Below are positions 46,984-55,127 of a DNA stretch of 64,000 bases, piece after piece. Position numbers and translations under genes: made by a program. The stretch comes from Burkholderia guangdongensis (GTDB lineage: Bacteria; Pseudomonadota; Gammaproteobacteria; Burkholderiales; Burkholderiaceae). A model generated the notes under the pieces. It did not search any database. It was not told where the DNA came from and saw only the letters and a program-made list of their open reading frames with translations. Each line of letters opens with the position of its first letter. Position 1 is the first letter of the stretch. The stretch lies in contig NZ_JACBNX010000023.1 of NCBI RefSeq assembly GCF_013403875.1, positions 62,001 to 126,000 of the forward strand, given 5' to 3'.

Positions 46984-47246
46984 AAAAACTCCAAAAAATT
47001 AAGAAGTTACAAGTTCAAATGAATCCGCAATTGTAGCACGATCCCGTGTATCATTTGCGATTGAACCCTTACACGCACGAAAGGTTCCGCTTCGATGCGT
47101 GATTCGATATGTTTTGTCCGCGTCCGGCCATTGAAACCTCCCGGCACGGAACGTATCTTAGGCATAGCAGTACCGGCCCGATGCGTCGCCCCTCGCGCGC
47201 GCGAGTCCGGTTCCGGACGCCCATGCGTTCAATGTTAGGAGAAACC
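46984..47246. promoter_or_regulatory. Divergent promoter region of ndk and the BI-1 gene
   Basis: About 260 bases between divergent starts. The minus-strand TACAAT at 47030-47035 suits ndk; its -35 (CGCAAA at 18 bases) is poor. No gene is visible. The plus-strand promoter of the BI-1 gene is not obvious. Confidence 0.4.
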
Positions 47247-47945
47247 ATGAACGACTATCCGTACAACTTCGGCCGCGGCGGCAGCGTCACCACCGTCGAG
47301 GTCCGCAACCGCGTGCTGCGCAACACCTACTGGCTGCTCGCGCTGTCGATGATTCCGACCGTGCTCGGCGCGTGGGTCGGCGTGATGACGGGCTTCTCGC
47401 TGTTCGCGGCCACGAGCCCGACGATGAGCCTCCTCGCGTTCTTCGCGATCGCGTTCGGCTTCATGTTCGCGATCGAGCGCACGAAGAACAGCGGCGCCGG
47501 CGTGGTCGTGCTGCTCGGCTTCACGTTCTTCATGGGCCTGATGCTGTCGCGCCTGTTGAGCTTCATCCTCGGCTTCTCGAACGGGCCGTCGCTGATCATG
47601 CTCGCGTTCGGCGGCACCGGCGTGATCTTCGCCGCGATGGCGACGATCGCGACCGTCAGCAAGCGCGACTTCTCCGGGCTCGGCAAGTGGCTGTTCATGG
47701 GCGTGATCGTGATCCTGCTCGCGTCGGTCGCGAACATGTTCCTGCACCTGCCCGCGCTGATGCTCACGGTGTCCGTGCTCGCGATCGCGATCTTCTCCGC
47801 GTACATGCTGTTCGACGTGCAGCGCGTCGTGAACGGCGGCGAAACGAACTACATCACCGCGACGCTCGCGATCTACCTCGATCTGTACAACGTGTTCACG
47901 AACCTGCTCGCACTGCTCGGGATCTTCGGCGGCAACCGCAACTGA
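47247..47945 (+). CDS. Bax inhibitor-1/YccA-family membrane protein
   Basis: A 232-residue protein with seven hydrophobic helices from about residue 25 to the end. An N-terminal cytosolic segment (VEVRNRVLRNTYWLLALSMI) and the C-terminal pattern (AYMLFDVQRVVNGGETNYIT, then ATLAIYLDLYNVFTNLLALL) match the BI-1/YccA family. These carry the paired Asp residues (FDVQ and YLDLYN) that form a pH-sensing pore gate in structural homologues. In E. coli, YccA modulates FtsH, so a link to HflKC is possible but inferred. ATG 47247 follows TTAGGAG; the upstream extension to 47109 is noise. Confidence 0.93.
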   Translation: MNDYPYNFGRGGSVTTVEVRNRVLRNTYWLLALSMIPTVLGAWVGVMTGFSLFAATSPTMSLLAFFAIAFGFMFAIERTKNSGAGVVVLLGFTFFMGLMLSRLLSFILGFSNGPSLIMLAFGGTGVIFAAMATIATVSKRDFSGLGKWLFMGVIVILLASVANMFLHLPALMLTVSVLAIAIFSAYMLFDVQRVVNGGETNYITATLAIYLDLYNVFTNLLALLGIFGGNRN

Positions 47946-47968
47946 TCGCCCAACGCTGCGCACCCACG

Positions 47969-47995
47969 AAAAACCGGCCCGAGGGCCGGTTTTTT
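47969..47995. terminator. Bidirectional terminator between the BI-1 gene and rlmD
   Basis: AAAAACCGGCCC, 2-base loop, GGGCCGGTTTTTT. It serves both converging genes. Confidence 0.93.
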
Positions 47996-48024
47996 CATAC
48001 CCGCCGCCCTCCGCTCAGTCGCGC

Positions 48025-49422
48025 TCAGTCGCGCTCGAACAGCGCGATCGATTCGACGTGCGACGTATTCGGGAACATGTTGACGACACCCGCGCCCTTC
48101 AGCCGATAACCCGCCTCGTGCACGAGCAGCCCGGCGTCGCGCGCGAGCGTCGCCGGGTTGCACGACACGTAGACGATCCGCTTCGGCAGCGGGCCGTCGC
48201 CGCTCTGCGCGATCTCCGCGAGCGCCTTCGACACCGCGAGCGCGCCTTCGCGCGGCGGATCGATCAGGTACTTGTCGAACGCGCCGAGCGCGCGGATGTC
48301 GTCGGCCGTCACTTCGAACAGGTTGCGGCACGCGAACGTCGTGTGTCCGTCGACGCCGTTCTCGCGCGCATTCGCGAGCGCGCGCGTCGTCAGCGCGTCG
48401 CTACCCTCGATCCCCATCACTTCGCGCGCGAGCCGCGCGAGCGGCAGCGTGAAGTTGCCGATCCCACAGAACAGGTCGAGCACGCGATCGTCGCGCGACG
48501 GCCCGAGCAGGCGCAACGCGCGGCCGACCAGCACGCGGTTGATCTGGTGGTTCACCTGCGTGAAATCGGTCGGCTTGAACGGCATCCGGATATTGAACTC
48601 CGGCAGCGTGTAGTCGAGCGACACGTCGAGCGGATAGAACGGCGCCACCGTGTCCGGCCCCTTCGGTTGCAGCCAGAACTGCACCTGGTGCTCGTCCGCG
48701 AACGCGCGCAGCAACGCCTCGTCGGCCGCATTGATCGGCTCGAGCACGCGCAGCACGAGCGCGGTGACCGTCGAGCCGACCGCAAGCTCGATCTGCGGCA
48801 TACGGTCGCGGATCGACAGCCCCTCGACGAGCCTGCGCAGCGGCACGAGCATCGCCGACACGTGCGGCGGCAGCACCTCGCAGCTCGTCATGTCGGCGAC
48901 GTAACTGCTCTTGCGCTCGTGGAAGCCAACCAGCACGCCGCCCTTCTTCACGACGTTGCGCACGGTCAGGCGCGCGCGATAGCGGTAGCCCCACGACGGC
49001 CCGTGGATCGGCGCGAACATCGTTTCGGCGCGCAGCTTCGCGAGGTGCCAGAGGTTGTCCTCGAGCACGCGCTGCTTGATCGCGACCTGCGCGCGCATGT
49101 CGAGATGCTGCATCGAGCAGCCGCCGCAGACGCCGAAGAACTTGCATTTCGGCTGCGTGCGCATCACGCTCGGGCGCAGAATATCGACGACGGTCGCCTG
49201 CTCGTAGCTCGGCTTGCGGCGGAAGCTCGCGTAGCTCACGCGCTCGCCGGGCAGCGCGCCCTCGACGAAGATGACCTTGCCGGGCGTGCCGTCCTCGTTC
49301 ACCACGCGGCCGACGCCGCGCGCCTCCACGTCGAGCGATTCGATCTCGAGAATCGGGGCGCTACCGGGCGCGGCGGACACGCTTTTCAGCTTGCTTGCGG
49401 AAGGGGGGGCGGCTTCAGACAC
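48025..49422 (-). CDS. rlmD: 23S rRNA m5U1939 methyltransferase RlmD
   Basis: A 465-residue SAM-dependent methyltransferase. An N-terminal TRAM domain (ILEIESLDVEARGVGRVVNE) precedes iron-sulfur Cys in KFFGVCGGCSMQH and a further Cys in PKCKFF. The methyltransferase domain carries LDLFCGIGNFTLPLA and the nucleophile in VYVSCNPATLARD. I start at GTG 49422, which has AGGAAAAG upstream. An in-frame ATG at 49530 would read into the promoter zone of the divergent EEP gene. The length fits the family (about 430-470). Confidence 0.95.
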   Translation of the reverse strand: MSEAAPPSASKLKSVSAAPGSAPILEIESLDVEARGVGRVVNEDGTPGKVIFVEGALPGERVSYASFRRKPSYEQATVVDILRPSVMRTQPKCKFFGVCGGCSMQHLDMRAQVAIKQRVLEDNLWHLAKLRAETMFAPIHGPSWGYRYRARLTVRNVVKKGGVLVGFHERKSSYVADMTSCEVLPPHVSAMLVPLRRLVEGLSIRDRMPQIELAVGSTVTALVLRVLEPINAADEALLRAFADEHQVQFWLQPKGPDTVAPFYPLDVSLDYTLPEFNIRMPFKPTDFTQVNHQINRVLVGRALRLLGPSRDDRVLDLFCGIGNFTLPLARLAREVMGIEGSDALTTRALANARENGVDGHTTFACRNLFEVTADDIRALGAFDKYLIDPPREGALAVSKALAEIAQSGDGPLPKRIVYVSCNPATLARDAGLLVHEAGYRLKGAGVVNMFPNTSHVESIALFERD

Positions 49423-49507
49423 CAGCTTTTCCTGACGAACGATGAAGAAGGCGAGATTGTAGACGATGGACCGCGTCGTCTGCGCCGCTTGGGATCGGAG
49501 ATTCGAC

Positions 49508-50398
49508 ATGCGACTGATCGACTGGAACATTCAATGGGGTCGGGACGCGGACGGCGTCGTCGATCTCGCGCGCACGATCGGCGTCGCGCGCCAGCTCGGC
49601 GACTTCGACGTGCTGTGCCTGCAGGAAGTCACGCGCGGCTTCGGCGCGCTGCCCGGCGGCCCCGGCCCGGACCAGTTCGCGGAGCTCGCGGCGCTGTTGC
49701 CCGGCTACACGATCGTCGGCGCGATCGGCACGGATCTGCCGCCCGCGACGCCCGGCGCGCCGCGACGTCAGTTCGGCAATGCGATCGCGACGCGGCTGCC
49801 GGTCGGCCGCGTGATGCGGCATCTGCTGCCGTGGCCCGCCGACGACGCGGCGCCGTCGATGCCGCGCGTCGCGCTCGAAGTCGAGCTCGACACCGCGTTC
49901 GGCGCGCTCCGCGTCACGGTCACGCATCTCGAATACTATTCCGCGCGGCAGCGGCACGCACAGGTCGACGCGCTGCGCGACCGGCACCGCGAAGCATGCG
50001 CGCACGCCGCGCACCCGGCGCTAGCCGAAAACGCGGCGGGCCCGTTCGCGGCAACCGGCCAGCCGCGCGACGCGATCGTCTGCGGCGACTTCAACAGCGC
50101 GTACGACAGCGAAGCGTACCGCCGCTTCGTCGCGCCGATCGACGACGCGCCGCGCTTCGTCGACGCATGGATCGCGCGGCATCCGGGCCACGCGCCGCCG
50201 CCGACGGCCGGCGTCTACGATACGAAGCAGTGGTCGGACGGGCCGCTCGCGTGCGACTTCGTGTTCGTCACGCAGCATCTGCTGTCGCGCGTCACGCGCT
50301 GCGACATCGACGGCGACGTGCGCGCGTCCGATCATCAGCCGATCGTGCTCGAACTCGCGCTTGAACCTGGGCTTGAATCCGCGCTTGAACCCGGCTAA
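49508..50398 (+). CDS. Endonuclease/exonuclease/phosphatase-family protein
   Basis: A 296-residue metal-dependent phosphodiesterase of the EEP fold. Motifs appear in order: LIDWNIQWG, CLQEVTR (metal-binding Glu), THLEYYS, CGDFNSAYD and SDHQPIVLE (catalytic Asp-His). No signal peptide, so cytosolic. The substrate (DNA, RNA, lipid or inositol phosphate) cannot be told from sequence. ATG 49508 has GGAG at good spacing; an upstream ATG at 49466 would overlap the rlmD control region. The C-terminus ends in a short Leu/Glu/Pro repeat (LEPGLESALEPG) that looks like recent local duplication. Confidence 0.85.
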   Translation: MRLIDWNIQWGRDADGVVDLARTIGVARQLGDFDVLCLQEVTRGFGALPGGPGPDQFAELAALLPGYTIVGAIGTDLPPATPGAPRRQFGNAIATRLPVGRVMRHLLPWPADDAAPSMPRVALEVELDTAFGALRVTVTHLEYYSARQRHAQVDALRDRHREACAHAAHPALAENAAGPFAATGQPRDAIVCGDFNSAYDSEAYRRFVAPIDDAPRFVDAWIARHPGHAPPPTAGVYDTKQWSDGPLACDFVFVTQHLLSRVTRCDIDGDVRASDHQPIVLELALEPGLESALEPG

Positions 50399-50421
50399 TG
50401 CCGGCGCGAGTCAATCGCACG

Positions 50422-51198
50422 TCACGCGTCGAACGCGGCGAGATACTCGGCCCAATGCGGCGCGCTTTCCTGCGCGAGCGAATCCTTGACGAGCTGGATC
50501 TCGTCCGCGTACTCGCTCGGCGACAGCCCGCCGCGCATCATCTGAAAGCGGCTGTACAGCAGGTACGTGTTGACGACGTCGGTTTCGCAGTAGTTGCGGA
50601 TCTCGTCGATCCTGCCTTCGCGGAACGCGGTCCACACCTGGCTGCCGTCCATCCCGAGCTTGCCCGGGAAGCCGCACAGCTTCGCGAGCGCGTCGAGCGG
50701 CGCGTTCGCGCGCGCCTGATACATCGCGAGCAGATCCATCAGATCCGTGTGCCGCGAGTGATAGCGCGCGATGTAGTTGTTCCATTTGAATTCGCGGTCG
50801 TCCTCGCCGAGATCCCAGTAGCGCGATGCCACGATGCCATGCACGAGCGCGCGGTAATGGAGCACCGGCAGATCGAAGCCGCCACCGTTCCACGACACGA
50901 GCTGCGGCGTGTACTTCTCGATCACGCGGTAGAACGACTGGACCAGCGCCGCCTCGCCGTCCTGCGGCGTGCCGAGCGAGCGCACGCGAAAACCGTTGTT
51001 GTCGCGGAACACGCACGAAATCGCCGCGACCCGCTGCAGGTAATGCGGAAGAAAATCGCTGCCCGTCTTTTCGCGGCGCGCGGCAAACGCGTGTTCAGCG
51101 ACCGCTGCATCGTCGAGCGTCGCGGGCAGATCGTCGAGACGGCGAATGCCGTCGACATCGGGAATCGTCTCGATGTCGAAAACCAGAATCGGAGTCAT
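50422..51198 (-). CDS. Predicted PolB-like 3'-5' exonuclease
   Basis: A 258-residue DEDD exonuclease of the predicted polymerase-B-like proofreading family. ExoI is VFDIETIPD (Asp8, Glu10), ExoII is WNGGGFDLPVLHYRAL, and ExoIII is RNYCETDVVNTYLLYSRF, with Asp in the expected YxxxD-type position. No polymerase domain. It probably acts in DNA repair or RNA trimming. ATG 51198; a longer frame upstream to 51315 is noise. It lies 88 bases after rpoS and converges with the EEP gene. Confidence 0.85.
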   Translation of the reverse strand: MTPILVFDIETIPDVDGIRRLDDLPATLDDAAVAEHAFAARREKTGSDFLPHYLQRVAAISCVFRDNNGFRVRSLGTPQDGEAALVQSFYRVIEKYTPQLVSWNGGGFDLPVLHYRALVHGIVASRYWDLGEDDREFKWNNYIARYHSRHTDLMDLLAMYQARANAPLDALAKLCGFPGKLGMDGSQVWTAFREGRIDEIRNYCETDVVNTYLLYSRFQMMRGGLSPSEYADEIQLVKDSLAQESAPHWAEYLAAFDA

Positions 51199-51286
51199 GT
51201 CAGTACTCGCCGGGCCGCCCCAAGAGTACTGACCGCCCCCTCGGGGGGCAGCGAACGAAGTAAGCGTGGGGGCCGTTTCACTTCTA

Positions 51287-52375
51287 TTACAGGACGGCGT
51301 CCTTCCGGACGCCATTGGATGCGAAGAAGCGCTTCAGCCGAACGAGCGCTTCCTGCTGAATTTGCCGCACGCGCTCGCGCGTGAGGCCCATCTCGTCGGC
51401 AAGCTCCTCGAGCGTCGCCGGCTCGATGTGATTGAGCCCGAAGCGCCGCTCGATCACATGACGATGCTTGTCCGACAGACGCGACAGCCATGCGCGCGTC
51501 AGCGTCTCGAGCTCGCGGTGCTGAACTTCGGCATCGGGCGACTGGCTCTGGTCGTCGGGCAGCAGATCGAGCAGGCTGCTCGCCGGATCGAGGTCGAGCG
51601 GCGCGTCGAGCGACGCGGTGTGCTCGTTGAGCGCGAGGATGTCGGTGACTTCCTCGGCCGTCTTGCCCGTCAGGTACGCGATGTCGTCGATGCTCGCTTC
51701 GCGGCGATCGGCCGCTTCGCCGGTCGACATCGAGTTCTTTTCGAGATGGCGCTTCGCGCGCAGCACCTGGTTGAGCTCGCGGATCACGTGCACCGGCAGA
51801 CGCACGGTGCGGGCCTGATTCATGATCGCCCGCTCGATGCTCTGCCGGATCCACCACGTCGCGTACGTCGAGAAGCGGAAGCCGCGCGTCGGATCGAACT
51901 TCTCGATCGCGTGCATCAGCCCGAGATTGCCTTCCTCGATCAGATCGAGCAGCGGCACGCCGCGATTCAGGTAGCCCTTCGCAATGCTGACGACGAGCCG
52001 CAGATTGCGCTCGATCATCACCTGACGCGCGTCGAATTCGCCCGCCTTCGCGAGCCGCGAATAGCGCTGCTCTTCCTCGACCGTCAGCAGCGGCTTCACG
52101 CTGATGCGATTCAGGTAATGCTGGATCGTGTCGGCCGTGAGCTCCGCCTGCAGCATCGCGCGAAAATCGTCGAGATCGGCGGGCGCCTCCGCGGCGCCTT
52201 CACGCTCGCCGTCGCTGCCATCCGCGTCGGCGTCGCGCGCCTCGAAGTCGCGCTCGTTGTCCGCAGGATCGTCGTCGTCGTCCGTCGAAGCGGCAGCACG
52301 CTCCACCGATGCTTGCGTGGCACGACTGACCTTCTCGGACTCGGCTTGCGGCTCGCGGCGCTTCGGTTTCGGCAT
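51287..52375 (-). CDS. rpoS: RNA polymerase sigma factor RpoS
   Basis: A 362-residue stationary-phase sigma factor. An N-terminal acidic leader of about 85 residues (ASTDDDDDPADNERDFEARD) is followed by region 1.2 (DTIQHYLNRISVKPLLTVEE). Region 2 contains MIERNLRLVVSIAKGYLNRG, then FDPTRGFRFSTYATWWIRQS. Region 4 ends with helix-turn-helix TLEELADEMGLTRERVRQIQ. It directs the general stress and starvation response. It starts 11 bases after nlpD; as in other Proteobacteria, its main promoter is probably inside nlpD. Confidence 0.97.
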   Translation of the reverse strand: MPKPKRREPQAESEKVSRATQASVERAAASTDDDDDPADNERDFEARDADADGSDGEREGAAEAPADLDDFRAMLQAELTADTIQHYLNRISVKPLLTVEEEQRYSRLAKAGEFDARQVMIERNLRLVVSIAKGYLNRGVPLLDLIEEGNLGLMHAIEKFDPTRGFRFSTYATWWIRQSIERAIMNQARTVRLPVHVIRELNQVLRAKRHLEKNSMSTGEAADRREASIDDIAYLTGKTAEEVTDILALNEHTASLDAPLDLDPASSLLDLLPDDQSQSPDAEVQHRELETLTRAWLSRLSDKHRHVIERRFGLNHIEPATLEELADEMGLTRERVRQIQQEALVRLKRFFASNGVRKDAVL

Positions 52376-52386
52376 GGTCGTCCCGT

Positions 52387-53283
52387 CTATTGAGGCGGCA
52401 GGTACTTCAGCGGATCGACAGGCTTACCCTGTCGGCGAACTTCGAAATGCAGCATCACGCGGTCGGCGTCGCTATTGCCCATCTCTGCGATCTTCTGTCC
52501 TTTAGTCACCGCTTCCCCCTCTTTTACCATCAAAGCGCGATTGTGTGCATACGCCGTGAGATAAGTTGCATCGTGTTTGATGATAATGAGGTTGCCGTAA
52601 CCGCGCAGGCCATTGCCCGCATAGACCACGCGCCCGTCGGCCGCCGCGCGGACCACTTCTCCGATCTTGCCGCCGATGTCGACACCCTTGTTCTTCGCGT
52701 CGTCGAAATTGCTCAGCACCGGGCCGCGTGCGGGCCACGCGAACGCGATCGGACCGCTCGGCGCGGCCGACATGTCGCTCGACGCCGCAGCGGGCGGCGT
52801 CGGTGCCGTCGCGGATGCCGACGGCGACGTCGCGGGGCCGCTGCTGAGCGGCGCGGTCGCCATCGGCGCGCCCGCCTCGGGCATGCCGGCGCCCGCAGGC
52901 GCCGATCCCGCCGCTCCGTTCGGCGGCGCGACGCGCAGCAGTTGATCGACCTCGATCTGATTCGGATTCGCCAGATTGTTCCAGGTGGCGACGTCGCGAT
53001 AATTCTGACCGTTCTCGAGGGCGATCCGATAGAGCGTGTCGCCCGGCTTCACGCGGTAGAAACCCGGAGGGGGCGGGCCGAGCGGCACCGCGGGCTGCGC
53101 GGCGCCGCCGGCAGCCGACGGCGCCGACAGGCCGAGCGAGCCGGAGCGGTCGACGACGGGCGCGTTGTCGAGCCGCGTCGCGCAGGCGGCCAGCATCGTC
53201 AGCGCAGCCACACAGATCGCGCGCTGGGAGAGCGTCAGCGTTACCTTCGAACGATTGTTTTGCATCGCGCGCAACATACTCAT
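52387..53283 (-). CDS. nlpD: Murein hydrolase activator NlpD (lipoprotein)
   Basis: A 298-residue protein with a lipoprotein signal (TMLAACATRL). A LysM domain (FYRVKPGDTLYRIALENGQN) and a Pro/Ala/Ser linker lead to a C-terminal LytM/M23 domain. The LytM zinc site is degenerate. The first ligand His is replaced by Asn in AKNKGVDIGG, and the H-x-H motif reads MLHFEVR (first His lost). This predicts an activator of amidases rather than an active hydrolase, as for E. coli NlpD. ATG 53283 is used; TTG 53292 overlaps the pcm stop as TTGA. Confidence 0.93.
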   Translation of the reverse strand: MSMLRAMQNNRSKVTLTLSQRAICVAALTMLAACATRLDNAPVVDRSGSLGLSAPSAAGGAAQPAVPLGPPPPGFYRVKPGDTLYRIALENGQNYRDVATWNNLANPNQIEVDQLLRVAPPNGAAGSAPAGAGMPEAGAPMATAPLSSGPATSPSASATAPTPPAAASSDMSAAPSGPIAFAWPARGPVLSNFDDAKNKGVDIGGKIGEVVRAAADGRVVYAGNGLRGYGNLIIIKHDATYLTAYAHNRALMVKEGEAVTKGQKIAEMGNSDADRVMLHFEVRRQGKPVDPLKYLPPQ

Positions 53284-53288
53284 CGGTG

Positions 53289-54266
53289 TCAAATTACTCC
53301 GGATTTTAAAGGGACAAAGAAAACACGATCAAGCCGCGACTCGCGCCACTGTGCCTGCCCGACGCGCTCGACGAGCGTGAGCACCTGCGGCTCCCCGCTC
53401 TGCCCACCGACCGGCGCGACGAGCCGCCCGCCGATCGTCAACTGCTCGAGCAGCGCACGCGGCACGTCGAGCCCCGCCGCCGCGATCACGATCGCGTCGA
53501 ACGGCGCCGCCGACGGCAGCCCCACGCGCCCATCGCCGTAATGCAGGCGGATGTTCGGCACGCGCAGCGGCCGCAAATTCAGCTTCGCGCGCTCGTAGAG
53601 CGGCTTCACGCGTTCGATCGAATACACGTCGCTCGCCAGATGGCTCAGCACCGCGGCCTGATAGCCGCAGCCGGTGCCGATCTCGAGCACGCGCTCGATC
53701 GGACGGCCGGCCATCGCGAGCTCGATCATTCTCGCGACGACCGACGGCTTCGAAATCGTCTGCTGATGCCCGATCGGCAGCGCCGAATCTTCGTAGGCCT
53801 GCGTCGCGAGCCCCGGATCGACGAACATGTGGCGCGGCACCGCGGCCATCGCCGCCAGCACGCGCGCGTCCGTCACGCCATTCGCACGCAGCCGTTCGAC
53901 CATCCGTTCGCGCACGCGTTCCGAAGTCAGCGCGAACGCGCCGACGAGCGCGACGTTCGGCGCGCCCGTCTTCGTGTCGGCGGGTTTCGGCGACGCGGAC
54001 TTCTGTGATACCGGGTTCGGCGATACTGGCTTCGACGGCACGGCGGCACTCGGCGCGACGGCCTTCTGCACAGCCGGCGGCTTCGCGGCGCCGCGCGCAT
54101 CCTGTGCCGTGCGCGGCGTCGCGCTCGCGAGACGCTGGCGGGCCGCTTCGCCGGCCGCATCGCGCTCGCCCGCGCGGCCGTCGGCCTTGCGCGGCTCGCG
54201 CTTCAGGTCTTCGAGCGCAAGCGGAAACCGTACGGCCGGTCTAGGCTTCGCGCGCTCCCCGCTCAA
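53289..54266 (-). CDS. pcm: Protein-L-isoaspartate O-methyltransferase
   Basis: A 325-residue repair methyltransferase that methylates isoaspartyl residues in aged proteins. The catalytic core occupies the C-terminal ~215 residues: AMAAVPRHMFVDPGLATQAY, then SKPSVVARMIELA and the SAM site VLEIGTGCGYQAAVLSHLAS. It carries an extra N-terminal ~100 residues of Lys/Pro/Ala-rich low complexity (KPVSPNPVSQKSASPKPADT), which is variable among Burkholderia. The start is a TTG at 54266 overlapping the surE stop (TTGA), agreeing with Burkholderia relatives whose protein begins SGERAK. Confidence 0.94.
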   Translation of the reverse strand: MSGERAKPRPAVRFPLALEDLKREPRKADGRAGERDAAGEAARQRLASATPRTAQDARGAAKPPAVQKAVAPSAAVPSKPVSPNPVSQKSASPKPADTKTGAPNVALVGAFALTSERVRERMVERLRANGVTDARVLAAMAAVPRHMFVDPGLATQAYEDSALPIGHQQTISKPSVVARMIELAMAGRPIERVLEIGTGCGYQAAVLSHLASDVYSIERVKPLYERAKLNLRPLRVPNIRLHYGDGRVGLPSAAPFDAIVIAAAGLDVPRALLEQLTIGGRLVAPVGGQSGEPQVLTLVERVGQAQWRESRLDRVFFVPLKSGVI

Positions 54267-55021
54267 GTGCGTCCCCCGGCACGCGCCCAGTCGCGCGTCG
54301 CGGACAGCATCTGCGTATGGGTGAGATCGAGTTGCAGCGGCGTGATCGACACGTAGCCGTTCGCGACCGCATGGAAATCGGTGCCTTCGCTCGCGTCCAT
54401 CGCCGCGCCCGACGCGCCGATCCAGTAGATCGGCTCGCCGCGCGGGTTCATCTGCCGGATCACCGGCTGCGACGGATGGCGCTTGCCGAGGCGCGTAACC
54501 TGCCAGCCCTTCAGCTCGCCGTACGGCAGGTTCGGAATATTGACGTTCAGCAGCGGCTGGCCCGGCAGCGGATGCGCGAGATAGTGACGCACGATCTCGG
54601 CTGCGACGCGCGCCGCATCGACGAGATGCGCCCAGTCCTTGTCGACGAGCGAGAACGCGATCGCCGGCACGCCGAACATGATCCCCTCGGTCGCCGCGGC
54701 GACGGTTCCGGAGTAGAGCGTGTCCTCGCCCATGTTCTGGCCGTTGTTGATGCCCGACACGACGAGATCCGGCTTCACGTCGAGCATCCCGGTCAGCGCG
54801 AGGTGCACCGAGTCGGTCGGCGTGCCGTTCACGTAGAAGAAGCCCGTCGACGCCGACCGCTGCAACGACAGCGGCCGGGACAAGGTCAGCGAATTCGACG
54901 CGCCGCTGCAATTCTGCTCGGGCGCCGTCACCGTGAGCTCGCCCAGCGGCTGCAGCGCGTCGTGGAGCGCGGCGAGACCGGGGGCGAGATAACCGTCGTC
55001 GTTGCTGAGTAGGATTCGCAT
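54263..55021 (-). CDS. surE: 5'/3'-nucleotidase SurE
   Basis: A 252-residue metal-dependent survival nucleotidase. The invariant LLSNDDGYLAPGL carries the metal-binding Asp pair and Asn, SGINNGQNMGEDTLYSGTVA follows, and the C-terminus contains the usual DFHAVANGYVSITPLQLDLT. It dephosphorylates nucleoside monophosphates and helps stationary-phase survival. It overlaps pcm by 4 bases and heads the surE-pcm-nlpD-rpoS stress cluster. ATG 55021 begins the conserved sequence. Confidence 0.97.
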   Translation of the reverse strand: MRILLSNDDGYLAPGLAALHDALQPLGELTVTAPEQNCSGASNSLTLSRPLSLQRSASTGFFYVNGTPTDSVHLALTGMLDVKPDLVVSGINNGQNMGEDTLYSGTVAAATEGIMFGVPAIAFSLVDKDWAHLVDAARVAAEIVRHYLAHPLPGQPLLNVNIPNLPYGELKGWQVTRLGKRHPSQPVIRQMNPRGEPIYWIGASGAAMDASEGTDFHAVANGYVSITPLQLDLTHTQMLSATRDWARAGGRT

Positions 55022-55127
55022 CCGGCGATTGTAACCGAGGAAAGATGGCACGCGAGAGACAGCCTGCGGGGCCGTCGGAGCACGTGCCGAGCCCCCGCCG
55101 CCGCACCGCGCGACGGCCGTGCGCGAA

